DNA of 64,000 nt. Source: Nematostella vectensis. Lineage: Eukaryota; Cnidaria; Anthozoa; Actiniaria; Edwardsiidae. The translations under genes were made by a program, and so were the position numbers. Of this stretch, positions 23,242 through 33,070 are shown in pieces. The stretch covers positions 2,256,001-2,320,000 of the forward strand of contig NC_064039.1 of the NCBI RefSeq assembly GCF_932526225.1, written 5' to 3'. A model generated the notes under the pieces. It did no database searches, had not been told where the DNA came from, and saw nothing but the letters and a program-made list of their open reading frames with translations. Every line of letters begins with the position of its first letter. Within the stretch, counting starts at the first letter, position 1.

Positions 23242-25503
23242 CTAATTGTTTCGTAGCAGGGCTTTGTTTCTGTGGCGGCACGAGGACACGAGTTCATTGC
23301 GTTTATTTAGAGTTGATAGTTTGGGTTGGCAGATGATCGTCAGCTTTTCCTTGAGGCAGAGGTTGCAACGCTTAGTGGTACTGTTGTAGGCGGAGTGGGA
23401 AGAAAGAATGCGCCATGAAATAAAGTACTCAATCATGTTGTCCTTGAGAGTCCAGACGTGTTTGCTGAGTTCGGTGGAGTTTCTGTGTTTGGCGTGTCGG
23501 AATGATGCGGTGTGGTTTCTGTACCTGGTCTTGAAGCTGTTTTCAGTGAGCCCGACGTATGTTTCCGAGGTGTTGTTGTCTTTTCGAGTTACGGTAGCTT
23601 GGTAGATAACAGATGTCTGTAGGCAGTTTCCGTCTAGAGGGCAGGTGTCTTTCTGTCGGCAGTTGCATGTCTTGTTGTTGGTAGTGGTAGGGGCGGAGCT
23701 GGTGATCTCGGTAGCCGACGATGCGGTGATGATGCGCTTGTTGTGGTTGTCGATGATCTGTTTGGTGTTGTTCATGCAGCTGTAACTGATTTTGATGGTG
23801 TTTCTGTTGAAGATTTTACGGAGGTGGTTGTCTTTCGGGAAGTGTTTGTCTATCAGGGTGAGGAATCTGTGGCCGATGTTGGTGCTGGTGTTCTTGCTGA
23901 AGGGCGTGTTGTACCATAGGATGTTGTTGCGTTTGCGGGTTTTACGGTTGGTTACGGTGTTGGGTTCGTAGCGTAGCGTGTAGTTGTATCCGCTATCGTC
24001 GAGTGCTTTCTGGTAAGGTGGCGCGGTCTGGTCAAAGGAGGCTTGGTCTGAAGATAGGGCAGATAGGCGTCTGTTGATACCAGCAGGGATGTTTTTGGTG
24101 ATGGAGGGCGGGTGGTTGCTCTCACGGTGGACATATTGTAGCGAGGAGTTCGGCTTTGTATAAGGCTGGTGTGCATTACGTTTTAGGTCAAGGGTGACGT
24201 CTAGGAAATTGACAACTTGTTTGTTTGCCTCAATGGTGATTCGGAGTCCGTTGTTGCTGAAGATGCGGCATAGTTCCTTTTTTAGGTTTTCGGTGGCTCT
24301 GGGTGTGGCGTTGGTGATGGCTAGTCCGTCGTCGCGGTAGAGTCCTACGTTCATATTGAGGTCCTGAAGTTGGGAGAGAAGGAAGTTGCCTACAAGTTCA
24401 CAGGTTTCTGCGCCATCGAAGCTCCCCATCGTAACATCAAATATCGTGTTGCCTTTCTTCTGCCAGGGTGATTGGTTGTGGACCAGGAAGGAGCTCTTGG
24501 AGTGGGTTATGATCTCTTTTTCATCAGGGGTGATTTCGTCATAGTTGGAGGCGAAGTCGAGTGCTCTTCATAGTAGGTCTTGGCTGATAGATGGGTAGAA
24601 TTCTACAATGTCAAAACAGATGAAGTTGAGTTGGTGTTTGTTTTCGGCAGCCTTGAACCAGTCAATGACGGCTTTAGTGCTTTTCCATTGGTTGAACTTT
24701 CGTTTCTTTGCAATTATGCTATTGATACGGTCGAGGATCTTTTTGCTGATTTTTCCGATTTCGGGTTTTGTGGGGTTGATGAGTCTGCAGGTAGGTTTGT
24801 TAGCGAAGTTCGGCTTATGGTCTTTGAGAGTTATGAAGGCTTGCTTGTTGGCTGTGGTGTCCATTCTATCGTCTAAATCCAGTTTTGTAGCGATCTCTTT
24901 GTTTTTCTTGTGGACAGATTGCGTTGTTTCGGAGGGTGCTTTTTTGTAGGACTTGTTTATTTCTTTTTCTAGGAGATTCTTGTAGGTAGCTGGCTCTAGT
25001 TTGTAGAAGTTTGTGGTTTTATCTGCGGGGATCAGTAGTTTAGGTTCTTTTTTAATGTTGTCGGTGTCTTCTTTTAGCTTGCCCAGGAAAGGAGTGTTCA
25101 GGTTCTTGAATTTTACTGACTGGATCATTTTTAACATGTCTTCTTCGAACTCTTTCAGTTCTTCTACAGGAGGCGGATTTTTGGTTGAGCGGAATCCATA
25201 GGTTTCTTTGGAGGTCGAGGCGGTGTCTGTGTTTAGGAAGAAGTGTGCTTTCCAGCGCATTCGGCGTAAAAAGTGTTCGGTTTTTTCAATAAGGCGTTGG
25301 AGGTAATCACTGCGAGATGGTAGGGGAATATTCTTCGTTGAGTAGTTGATGTGGAATTTTTCCATAATGAGTAGCCTTAAAGTGCTCAACAAGAAAAACT
25401 TGGAGTCTGGATAAAATGATGGTTGAAGGCTTTCATAGAAATGATGGGGAGCTTCGATGGCGCAGAAACCTGTGAACTTGTAGGCAACTTCCTTCTCTCC
25501 CAA
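23242..25503 (-). CDS. Penelope-like reverse transcriptase with GIY-YIG endonuclease, one in-frame stop
   Basis: Two minus-strand open stretches (25503-24568 and 24429-23242) lie in the same frame. They are separated by a single TGA just after PSISQDLL, and the segment between is otherwise open. The first 30 or so codons above 25441 are antisense to the plus copy and are not original. Visible parts in order: a basic N-terminal region; the Penelope RT opening (LLIPADKTTNFYKL); LKDHKPNF and CRLINPTKPEIG; FICFDIVEFYPSISQ (RT motif A aspartate); the catalytic GLYRDDGLAI; and NFLDVTLDL. Then come a Cys cluster (CNCRQKDTCPLDGNC) and a GIY-YIG nuclease (VIYQATV, TYVGLTENSFKTRYRNH, with the ELSKHVW glutamate). 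It copies RNA into DNA at a nicked target. The 5' end is truncated at the junction and there is one nonsense codon, so this copy is probably inactive. Confidence 0.88.
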
Positions 25504-26631
25504 CTTCAGGACCTCAATATGAACGTAGGACTCTACCGCGACGACGGACTAGCCATCACCAACGCCACACCCAGAGCCACCGAAAACCTAAAAAAGGAAC
25601 TATGCCGCATCTTCAGCAACAACGGACTCCGAATCACCATTGAGGCAAACAAACAAGTTGTCAATTTCCTAGACGTCACCCTTGACCTAAAACGTAATGC
25701 ACACCAGCCTTATACAAAGCCGAACTCCTCGCTACAATATGTCCACCGTGAGAGCAACCACCCGCCCTCCATCACCAAGAACATCCCTGCTGGTATCAAC
25801 AGACGCCTATCTGCCCTATCTTCAGACCAAGCCTCCTTTGACCAGACCGCGCCACTTTACCAGAAAGCACTCGACGATAGCGGATACAACTACACGCTAC
25901 GCTACGAACCCAACACCGTAACCAACCGTAAAACCCGCAAACGCAACAACATCCTATGGTACAACACGCCCTTCAGCAAGAACACCAGCACCAACATCGG
26001 CCACAGATTCCTCACCCTGATAGACAAACACTTCCCGAAAGACAACCACCTCCGTAAAATCTTCAACAGAAACACCATCAAAATCAGTTACAGCTGCATG
26101 AACAACACCAAACAGATCATCGACAACCACAACAAGCGCATCATCACCGCATCGTCGGCTACCGAGATCACCAGCTCCGCCCCTACCACTACCAACAACA
26201 AGACATGCAACTGCCGACAGAAAGACACCTGCCCTCTAGACGGAAACTGCCTACAGACATCTGTTATCTACCAAGCTACCGTAACTCGAAAAGACAACAA
26301 CACCTCGGAAACATACGTCGGGCTCACTGAAAACAGCTTCAAGACCAGGTACAGAAACCACACCGCATCATTCCGACACGCCAAACACAGAAACTCCACC
26401 GAACTCAGCAAACACGTCTGGACTCTCAAGGACAACATGATTGAGTACTTTATTTCATGGCGCATTCTTTCTTCCCACTCCGCCTACAACAGTACCACTA
26501 AGCGTTGCAACCTCTGCCTCAAGGAAAAGCTGACGATCATCTGCCAACCCAAACTATCAACTCTAAATAAACGCAATGAACTCGTGTCCTCGTGCCGCCA
26601 CAGAAACAAAGCCCTGCTACGAAACAATTAG
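25423..26631 (+). CDS. Penelope-like protein, 5'-truncated copy (RT C-terminal part plus GIY-YIG)
   Basis: This 402-codon open frame runs from the inversion junction through YRDD, NFLDVTLDL, the Cys cluster and the full GIY-YIG domain to a TAG. Real element sequence starts near 25442; the first few codons come from the antisense tail of the other copy. It matches the minus copy almost residue for residue, with one visible change (TAPLYQ here, TAPPYQ there), so the two are very close in age. It lacks RT motifs before the YRDD box, so it cannot make a complete enzyme. GIY-YIG of Penelope proteins nicks DNA for target-primed reverse transcription. Confidence 0.88.
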   Translation: MKAFIEMMGSFDGAETCELVGNFLLSQLQDLNMNVGLYRDDGLAITNATPRATENLKKELCRIFSNNGLRITIEANKQVVNFLDVTLDLKRNAHQPYTKPNSSLQYVHRESNHPPSITKNIPAGINRRLSALSSDQASFDQTAPLYQKALDDSGYNYTLRYEPNTVTNRKTRKRNNILWYNTPFSKNTSTNIGHRFLTLIDKHFPKDNHLRKIFNRNTIKISYSCMNNTKQIIDNHNKRIITASSATEITSSAPTTTNNKTCNCRQKDTCPLDGNCLQTSVIYQATVTRKDNNTSETYVGLTENSFKTRYRNHTASFRHAKHRNSTELSKHVWTLKDNMIEYFISWRILSSHSAYNSTTKRCNLCLKEKLTIICQPKLSTLNKRNELVSSCRHRNKALLRNN

Positions 26632-26826
26632 AACTGTTAATCCCGTCACCGTTAAATTTTCGCGCTATCAATTTTTCACACGTTCCGCACTGTTAGTTTT
26701 CGCCCCGCATATTTAATGTAACTCGCTATTGTTCCTCTTACCGCCTTAGCTAAAACTATCAGTCTATTATTATGCAAATTTCAATGTTAATAGTATATAT
26801 ACGATGGTAGGAATATTCTCATTAAA

Positions 26827-26867
26827 TCCCCTGATGAGTGGGCAACCACGAAACAGACCTGTAGGGA
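26827..26867 (+). ncRNA. Hammerhead ribozyme, Penelope plus copy
   Basis: Identical in layout to the minus copy. TCCC leads into CTGATGA, then GTGG-GCAA-CCAC (stem II) and GAAA. Stem III is ACAG-AC-CTGT, the cleavage base follows GTA at 26863, and GGGA closes stem I. Confidence 0.85.
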
Positions 26868-26963
26868 AACCTATGTAGTTTGTATTTTTCTCAAACCAAC
26901 ACTATACACCGCTCTACTTTCGAGTATTGAGCACTTTCTATGAAAGCCTTCAACCATCATTTT

Positions 26964-26979
26964 TAGAAATAGAATATAT
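26964..26979. repeat. Target-site duplication, right copy
   Basis: TAGAAATAGAATATAT, identical to 22954-22969. The first T could belong to the element. Confidence 0.85.
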
Positions 26980-27615
26980 ATTAAATATTAAAATAATAAT
27001 AAAACATACAAAGGAGGTATGCTCTCTTTAAAAATCTCAGATTCTGAAATATTATTTTCCACAACCACTTACATATATCGAGATAAAACCAATAAAACGT
27101 ATAAGTAATTGACCAGTCAGGTGGAATAAATATTTTTTATCTTAAGATTCTGACTTTTCGAGCACATTCCAACTGTCTTGCACCTTGAATTAGACTCGTT
27201 TATTGTGCCAGGAATAATTGTCTCTATTATCAGGTCACTTTCAATGGAATGTGTTGTTTTAGGAGAGATATCGCAAAAGCCAATCCTTTTTATTTATTCC
27301 TGTTATTCTGTTAATCATTCTGTTATTTTATCGCAGACCCTATAAATATAAATCGTTGTTAGTTTTCTTGGAGCCAGAACATTTTATCCGGATTTTATCC
27401 GAACATTTTATCCGGATAGAAAGTTTATAGCCTTCGAAGACCAAGCTATTACGTGCCAATATCACGTGACCATTAGTACCTGGCGACTCTGTATTTTCGT
27501 GGAATGTGGTGAGGTCCACCGGAATTGTATGAAAGACTAGAGCATAGCTATTGTTGAGCCCCACCCCCTTACACCCAGCCCCCACCCGTATTAAGTAGGC
27601 ACGTTGAAATTATAT

Positions 27616-27634
27616 ATAAATGTGGACTTTAAAA
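27616..27634. repeat. 19-bp direct repeat, left flank of the ribozyme element
   Basis: ATAAATGTGGACTTTAAAA, repeated exactly at 27955-27973. Read as a target-site duplication. Confidence 0.75.
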
Positions 27635-27954
27635 GCACACTAGCATACACACATTGGCATCAGTCCGGCCAAGACGGGACGCTAGCACAGTCTATTACCC
27701 GTGCAGTTCGGACAGCTGTTTCGTCCTTATTAGGACTCGTCAGCATGGCATAGCCGGTTTGCCTCGGTTAAACTTCATCGTCAAAAGACTGCAGGGCGAC
27801 TTCGACTCTAACGAAGTGCTTTAAACCACAGCTTAGATCCATGTGGGATTTAGAGCTGCGACCGGCTTGATGCCAATTGTGCGGATCACGCATGCGACCT
27901 TTGCTAGTCTAAAACTCCGTCGGATAGCCAGACTATCCTTGCGAGTATGTATAC
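27635..27954 (-). mobile_element. 320-bp non-coding element with a hammerhead core (retrozyme-like or solo Penelope pseudo-LTR)
   Basis: A 320-bp block with no reading frame lies between perfect 19-bp direct repeats. It holds a hammerhead core on the minus strand. It also holds an internal inverted repeat: CACATTGGCATCAGTCCGGCC near 27651, matched in reverse complement near 27862-27885. Animal retrozymes are small non-autonomous retroelements with hammerheads, mobilised by Penelope-type enzymes. Size, lack of coding capacity and flanking duplication fit that class. The sequence outside the core does not resemble the nearby Penelope copies, so it is probably a separate family. Confidence 0.65.
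27711..27743 (-). ncRNA. Hammerhead ribozyme core in the 320-bp element
   Basis: On the minus strand: CTGACGA, stem II GTCC/GGAC with loop TAATAA, then GAAA, then ACAGCTGT followed by C. Cleavage would fall after GTC at 27711. Stem III (ACAG/CTGT) has no loop and is self-complementary, so it would fold stably only as a dimer or in a tandem transcript. Stem I pairing next to the core is weak (about two pairs seen), which leaves activity open. Confidence 0.7.
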
Positions 27955-27973
27955 ATAAATGTGGACTTTAAAA
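27955..27973. repeat. 19-bp direct repeat, right flank of the ribozyme element
   Basis: Exact match to 27616-27634. Confidence 0.75.
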
Positions 27974-28176
27974 ACTGTTTTTCTCGCCGAATTTGATATC
28001 TTCATTGATGGCATTCAAATTTCTGTTTTGTCTTTTCGACGTCAAAAATGACAGAACGTGCTTAAGCGAACGCGCAAAAGCACCCCAGCCTTTCATATTC
28101 CAATCCCAACCTCACTCTCGATTTCCAATCTACATCCGGGGAACGTCTGCCCCTAGTTTCCAAACCCTCCCTAGCC

Positions 28177-28204
28177 CCCCCCCCCCCCCCCCCCCCCCCC
28201 CCCC
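28177..28204. repeat. Poly-C tract
   Basis: A C run of about 28 bases. No MITE termini are clear around it. Confidence 0.9.
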
Positions 28205-28867
28205 ATATCAGTCAATCTTAGCAGCCATCTTGGAAATGGAGCCTAGCCCCTAACGTTTTAGAATATCACAGGTCTCCCGCGCGCTTGCCCCTGGCTCTTA
28301 TAGACCATTTCGAAAAACGACATCCATTGATTGATATGCGCCCCCAGCCTCTAGAGCTTTTTCTAGATGATGTTAAAAATTAATAAGATTTAATTGTGAA
28401 TAGGAATCTCATTTTTATTTAATATCTTAACGTGTGAAATGAGGGTTTCTATGATATTATTCATTGTTTTATTTTACAGAAGTTTCCCAGCTAAAATACT
28501 AATACCCAGCTTATTTAAGAAGAAAACTCATTAAATCAGGTAGGGCTTTAATATCCACGACAGAACTTTTCTAAACATACTTGATGAACAAATCAAACAA
28601 AGGCTTTCACAACCAAGATTTGATTCGTGGCTTTTTCTGATGGGTTTACCTAGCTGCAAAAACTCAAACCGGCATTTATATTGAAAGGAAAGTCCAAAGA
28701 AAAGAAATAAAAGTTAAAAACAGAGGCTTTAGTTAAAACCAAATTTTCAATACTTGTTTTGTATTTAATTTGGGTTATTTCCGATTTGCAATATAAATGA
28801 AAAATAGGTAAATAGCGTAGGAATCGATTAGTAATATATTCTCGACTTTAAAAAACTTGAGAATAAG

Positions 28868-30067
28868 ATGATGAAATATGTTTTCCTTTTTGCGATCATC
28901 ATGGGGCGGCAGTTCATTGATGCAGATCAGATAGGTAATGGCCGAGGTAAGGCTTATTGAACACCTAGGGTAAAGGCGAGTCCTATTTTTAAAACACTGA
29001 TGATATTCACCACGTTTTCAGACTTCTGTGTTTTGTCGTCCCTTTCCAGTATTTTGGAGACGATTAACCAACAATGTATTTTAACTATTTGTATTTTCTC
29101 GGGATTTTGGGTTTTTTTTTTCACTGTTTAAACAGACGGAATCTTTACTTATACAAATGCTCTAAAAAGGTTGAATAAAAGTGGTCTCTAGCGGTCACTA
29201 TACAAATTCCAAAGATAAATATATTAGTTTTCACAAATGATTAGATTTAGATACCTCTAAAAAACAGCCAACCTCAATTTAGCCTCTCTTTTCGTGTTCA
29301 CGAGGATGGCCGGTTGGGGGCACAAAACATATACATTGGGGGGGGGGGGGGGGGGGGGGGAGGGGGTCACAGCCACACCCTTACTTGTCCTTTTTACTTA
29401 TTTGGGTGGGGGGCATGCATCAGTGCCCCCCCTTGCTACGGCCCTGTAAAAATAGTTTGAAAAGCAATTGAAAAACTTTTAAATTTCGAGTCTCGTCATT
29501 GTAACGATTGTGCAGTTCCTTATTCTGTGAAGAATTATTGCCATTGGATCCGCGGGGCTCACCTAATGACAGTAATTACGAATTTTAGGCCATTTACGTA
29601 CATATTTCTATAGTATGGAAAATTTCGGAAAAATGCAGACTACGCATTGCTTGACTAATGTGAATAGAGCTTCTGTGAGAATGTTAACTTTATGATTATT
29701 TTTTATCGCATTCCTTTTTTTTAACATTTATGGTTTTAAAACAGTACACCTTCTCCTGACAAAACTAACTCGAGTCTTAACCCCAACTAACTTGACATTG
29801 TTTCTTGAAGAGCTGTACTTCGCGGAAGGCATCCTGCAGGATACAGATTCCGGAAATGACGTAATTAAGTCAATACCAGTCACGGATGTAACTACGTGCG
29901 CAATGTGGTGCATGCGCGATAGCGATTGCAAGTCGTTGACCATATATGGGCTGGATAATATCAATCAAAAGTGGAAAGTGTGCAAATTAATATCAGGAAA
30001 GAACTACCACCGAACCGACACAAGGGAGCAGCCAAGATATTACTTGAAAAAGATATTGGTCAATTGA
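28868..30067 (+). CDS. Small secreted PAN/Apple-domain protein, two exons
   Basis: Exon 1 (28868-28934) starts at the first of two ATGs and encodes a signal peptide, MMKYVFLFAIIMGRQFIDAD, ending at the donor ATAG|GTAATG. Exon 2 (29811-30067) follows TTTCTTGAAG. The phase-1 split codon reads Glu and the frame runs to a TGA, giving 107 residues. Mature residues about 25-107 form one PAN/Apple module: ...VTTCAMWCMRDSDCKSLTIY, a later KWKVCKL cysteine, and an aromatic C-terminal strand. PAN modules bind proteins or sugars outside cells. The partner is unknown. The gene is convergent with PSMD4, 500 bp downstream. An AATAAA lies at 30324-30329, inside the target duplication of a MITE. Confidence 0.72.
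29338..29372. repeat. Poly-G tract, possible MITE remnant
   Basis: A long G run in the intron of the PAN gene. About 80 bp on, TTGCTACGGCCCTG resembles a decayed end of the CAGGCSCGTACCCAGG family. Confidence 0.6.
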
Positions 30068-30330
30068 ACAATGTTATACATTTGTGAGATTTATGATGTG
30101 ATGAAACGAAAGACTTGGAATACTTGTAATATTTACAAATCATTACCATTTCGAATTACCAATGCTAATGATGAGGAAGATGATGAGAGTAACTAAACTA
30201 GTGGTAAAAATGTCAAGAAAAATAATGTTCTACAATGCACTGAAATGCTGTATTTAGACACAGATCTCTTGCTGTTGATGAGGACTGGACTTGTACAGTC
30301 TTTCTTTCTTTATTACAGGAGTGAATAAAG

Positions 30331-30478
30331 GAGTAAGTACGCAGCTGCTTTGTCTCCTATTATCTTTGTTCTACAAAGGAGTTCTTTTGTTTCTATTCTA
30401 CTCGTTCTTTGTGTCGAGGTGCAGATATTGTTCATTTTTCCAATCAAATTGCAGCTTGTAAGAGCTGCGTACTGACCC
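30331..30478 (+). mobile_element. 148-bp hAT-like MITE with 8-bp target duplication
   Basis: The element starts GAGTAAGTACGCAGCT and ends AGCTGCGTACTGACCC, giving 16-bp imperfect terminal inverted repeats. It is flanked by GAATAAAG on both sides (30323-30330 and 30479-30486), an 8-bp duplication as made by hAT transposases. A second copy of exactly the same length lies inverted at 62955-63102. There is no coding capacity. Confidence 0.8.
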
Positions 30479-30516
30479 GAATAAAGAAGTGTGGTCCATT
30501 ATCAATTTTCGATACT

Positions 30517-30522
30517 TTTAAT
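30517..30522 (-). terminator. Candidate poly(A) signal of PSMD4
   Basis: ATTAAA on the minus strand, about 45 bp beyond the PSMD4 stop codon. A common variant signal; not proven. Confidence 0.4.
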
Positions 30523-30566
30523 ATGCAAGGTCACAACAACAGTTATTTACATGTTCATCTCAATAA

Positions 30567-33070
30567 TCATTTCTTGCCGCTGTCTTTCTTGTCTCCTGAA
30601 GAATCTTCATCCATTTGCTTGTCTCGATCACCACTCTTATCACCTTGAGCAAGAGACCCCATGACATTTTGGATTGCAGCACTGCTGGGGTCTACCCCAG
30701 GGAGGGTGCTTAGGACCCTTTGCAGAAAATCGGGATCAGCCATTACCTCAGACAAGTCTTGATTGTCTCCCTGCATTTAAGACGACTAAAGTTAGTCCTG
30801 CCATTCAGATTTGTGATCAGTGAAATAAGACAAGTTTTCTATGGTATGTCTCCTCCCACCTGGTTTTCAGTGTCTGTCTCCATGGCGCTTTCTTTGCCTT
30901 CTGGGTCATCATCATCCTCCTCAACCCCAGACATGCCACTCTCCCCTGCTCCTTGTAAAGACAGCTGCATAGCATATGCAATCTGCTCCTCCTCAGACAT
31001 AGAGCCAAAGTCAACCATGGGGGTGGGAGGAACGGAGCGCCCTATGTCCTGAGCAGAGTCAGACATGGCCAGTGCCTGCTGTAGCATCGCCTCCTCTTGG
31101 TCAGAGGCCTGGACGGGTGTGGTCAAGCCCCCCTCAGCTGGAGTACCTGTGGCTCGTGACTCCTCCTCCTGTCTTTGTCTCTGCTCTTCCATGGAAACAC
31201 GTAGAGCCTATAATATTGATAAAAAGTCTCAGCATAAGAAACATGGACTCTCTTCTATAATCAGAGAGAGTGTGAAGAAATCAAGTTTTCATGATCCATT
31301 AGAGAAAGACCAATTTTTGGTGGCCAAGGGTGTACTCACCCCATATGGCCGGTCCTACAGTAGCTACAAACTTGTCTTGAAATATATATAAATCAAATCA
31401 CCCCTTATGTACATTAAGCTCTTATTTTGTAAAATGAGGCAAAACTATGGTTTACAGAAAAATCTTGGATGATAACATTAGTTATTGACATGAAAGTACA
31501 TGCCTGATCATGTGGTAATGTGATAATATTGATGACCCCTTTTAAAAGATAAGACATTCTATATGTTCTTTATAGTGATGCTTGTGGACAATACTAAAAG
31601 GGTTTAAAGGAATTTTATTATTTCAGGGTTTGACTGAAAATGGTATTGGATGGTGATTGTTAATAAAGGTTCACTACTGTACATTAAAATTCACCATACC
31701 AGAGCAAGCTCAGGATCAGCATTGGGGTCAACTCCAAATTCAAATCCTGATCCCATATCCATTGCTCCTGCTCCATCTTCACCAACTACAATAGCAGAGG
31801 AGACCAAGGCATTTGAGAGGATCGGTCCAGGAGGGACGGTCACCAAGTGGCTTAGGTTGCCATCTTTTCCATTCAGGATATTAATGAATGCTGTGAGTTT
31901 CTCTGTGTTTGATTCCTGTTGACAAATTAAATATTGATTTTACTGTAAGATTGTAATAGCTAGTAATGTTTTTCAAAACGGTTTCTTTTCTAAAATGGCT
32001 TATCTTACCTCTTCCCCAAAATTTACAACATCAACATTTACTTTTTCTTTTTTAAGTTTCTTGGCAAGCTTTACAATCTGGAAAAAAGCAAATCGATGTT
32101 TGTAAATCAGACCCCTTCCCTAATGAACACAAAAGGTAAAATGGCAATAAGCAACTACACACCTCTTTCTCATCAGACTCTATTGGACTTCCAACAAATA
32201 CCACTATTCTCATCTTATGGTTTTTGCCTTGTCTGTGCTTCAAAACCAGCTGGAACAAAGAATACTAAATGTACAACTCATGTAATTGTCATACAACAAT
32301 TAGATTTTTTGATAAAGAAATAGTTTCTTTTAATAATTGGTGCCTCCAGTTAGCAATATGCCCCATGCAGAGGGCACCATCATGCTGGTACAATAAGACG
32401 CAGTTCGCCAACATTTATTTTGTCTTGTGGTCAACTGATGATAAACCTGATGTTAAACCTATCTTACATGGGACTGGAGGCCAAGTGGATACAAAGGAAA
32501 TGTATTTCCAATGAACCATATGCAATAAAACAGTCTTACATGAGCCTTCTTAACGGCAGTGAGAAAGTTTACATCTCCTTGAGGTTGTACTTTATGAAGA
32601 GTTGTGAGGAGTTTGCCCACATCCGTAGTCAGTGTAACAAGAACCTCTAGACTGTGAAAACAAAAGACATCAGAAGATTAGAAAGATTATTCAATTGTAG
32701 AATTAAACGATATGATCAAAGCGTTGGACTATGAAGGAGGGAATAGACTGCCAAATGGAGTGTAAGACAGTAGTTGCTTTATCTTGAAAGAAAGAACGAG
32801 ACGGTATTTCTTGAAGGTTTTACCTGGCAGTCGTCATAAGCCCTACATTATTTTCAGGATTCTGTCGGGTCTTTGAATGGCAAATCAGACTAACTGCGTC
32901 TTGTTGAGCTTGAATTCTTGTTGGTAGAAAATCGCCATTTCTCATAAACTCGCTGTTGTCCACACTTTAAAGGATACCAAATAACGTCAGAAAACTATAA
33001 ATAATATAAAAAGATGTATATGTTTCGATAAGTGATATATTTACCACAAAATTGTTGATTCTAAGACCAT
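30567..33070 (-). CDS. PSMD4: 26S proteasome non-ATPase subunit 4 (Rpn10/S5a)
   Basis: Eight minus-strand exons: 33045-33070, 32824-32964, 32540-32651, 32163-32249, 32009-32077, 31700-31915, 30860-31207 and 30567-30770. Phases agree at every join and total 400 codons plus stop (the human protein is about 377). The start [20 protein letters not shown] is the conserved opening of the von Willebrand A domain. That domain runs to about residue 190 ([31 protein letters not shown]). Then come ubiquitin-interacting motifs: [29 protein letters not shown] and [15 protein letters not shown]. An acidic stretch and a Lys-rich tail follow. It is the polyubiquitin receptor of the proteasome regulatory particle and joins base and lid through its VWA domain. 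It is head-to-head with the BTB gene. Confidence 0.95.

Larger units (their letters stand above)
22970..26963. mobile_element. Penelope-like retroelement: two inverted copies inserted as one unit
   Basis: A minus-strand copy (22970 to about 25441) and a 5'-truncated plus-strand copy (about 25442 to 26963) meet head to head. The junction lies in GGCTTTCATAGAAATGATGG. The whole 3,994-bp block is flanked by the same 16-bp direct repeat, so it entered the genome in one event. Both copies encode the C-terminal half of a Penelope protein (RT motif YRDD, Cys cluster, GIY-YIG nuclease) and carry a hammerhead ribozyme downstream of the ORF. After the plus copy's 3' end, about 65 bp (26900-26963) repeats the 5' segment found at the minus copy's start. 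This is the partial tandem (pseudo-LTR) arrangement typical of Penelope elements. Confidence 0.9.

Noticed and set aside
23408-24876. Plus-strand frames of 65-113 codons inside the Penelope minus copy
   Set aside because: Antisense shadows of the RT and GIY-YIG coding sequence.
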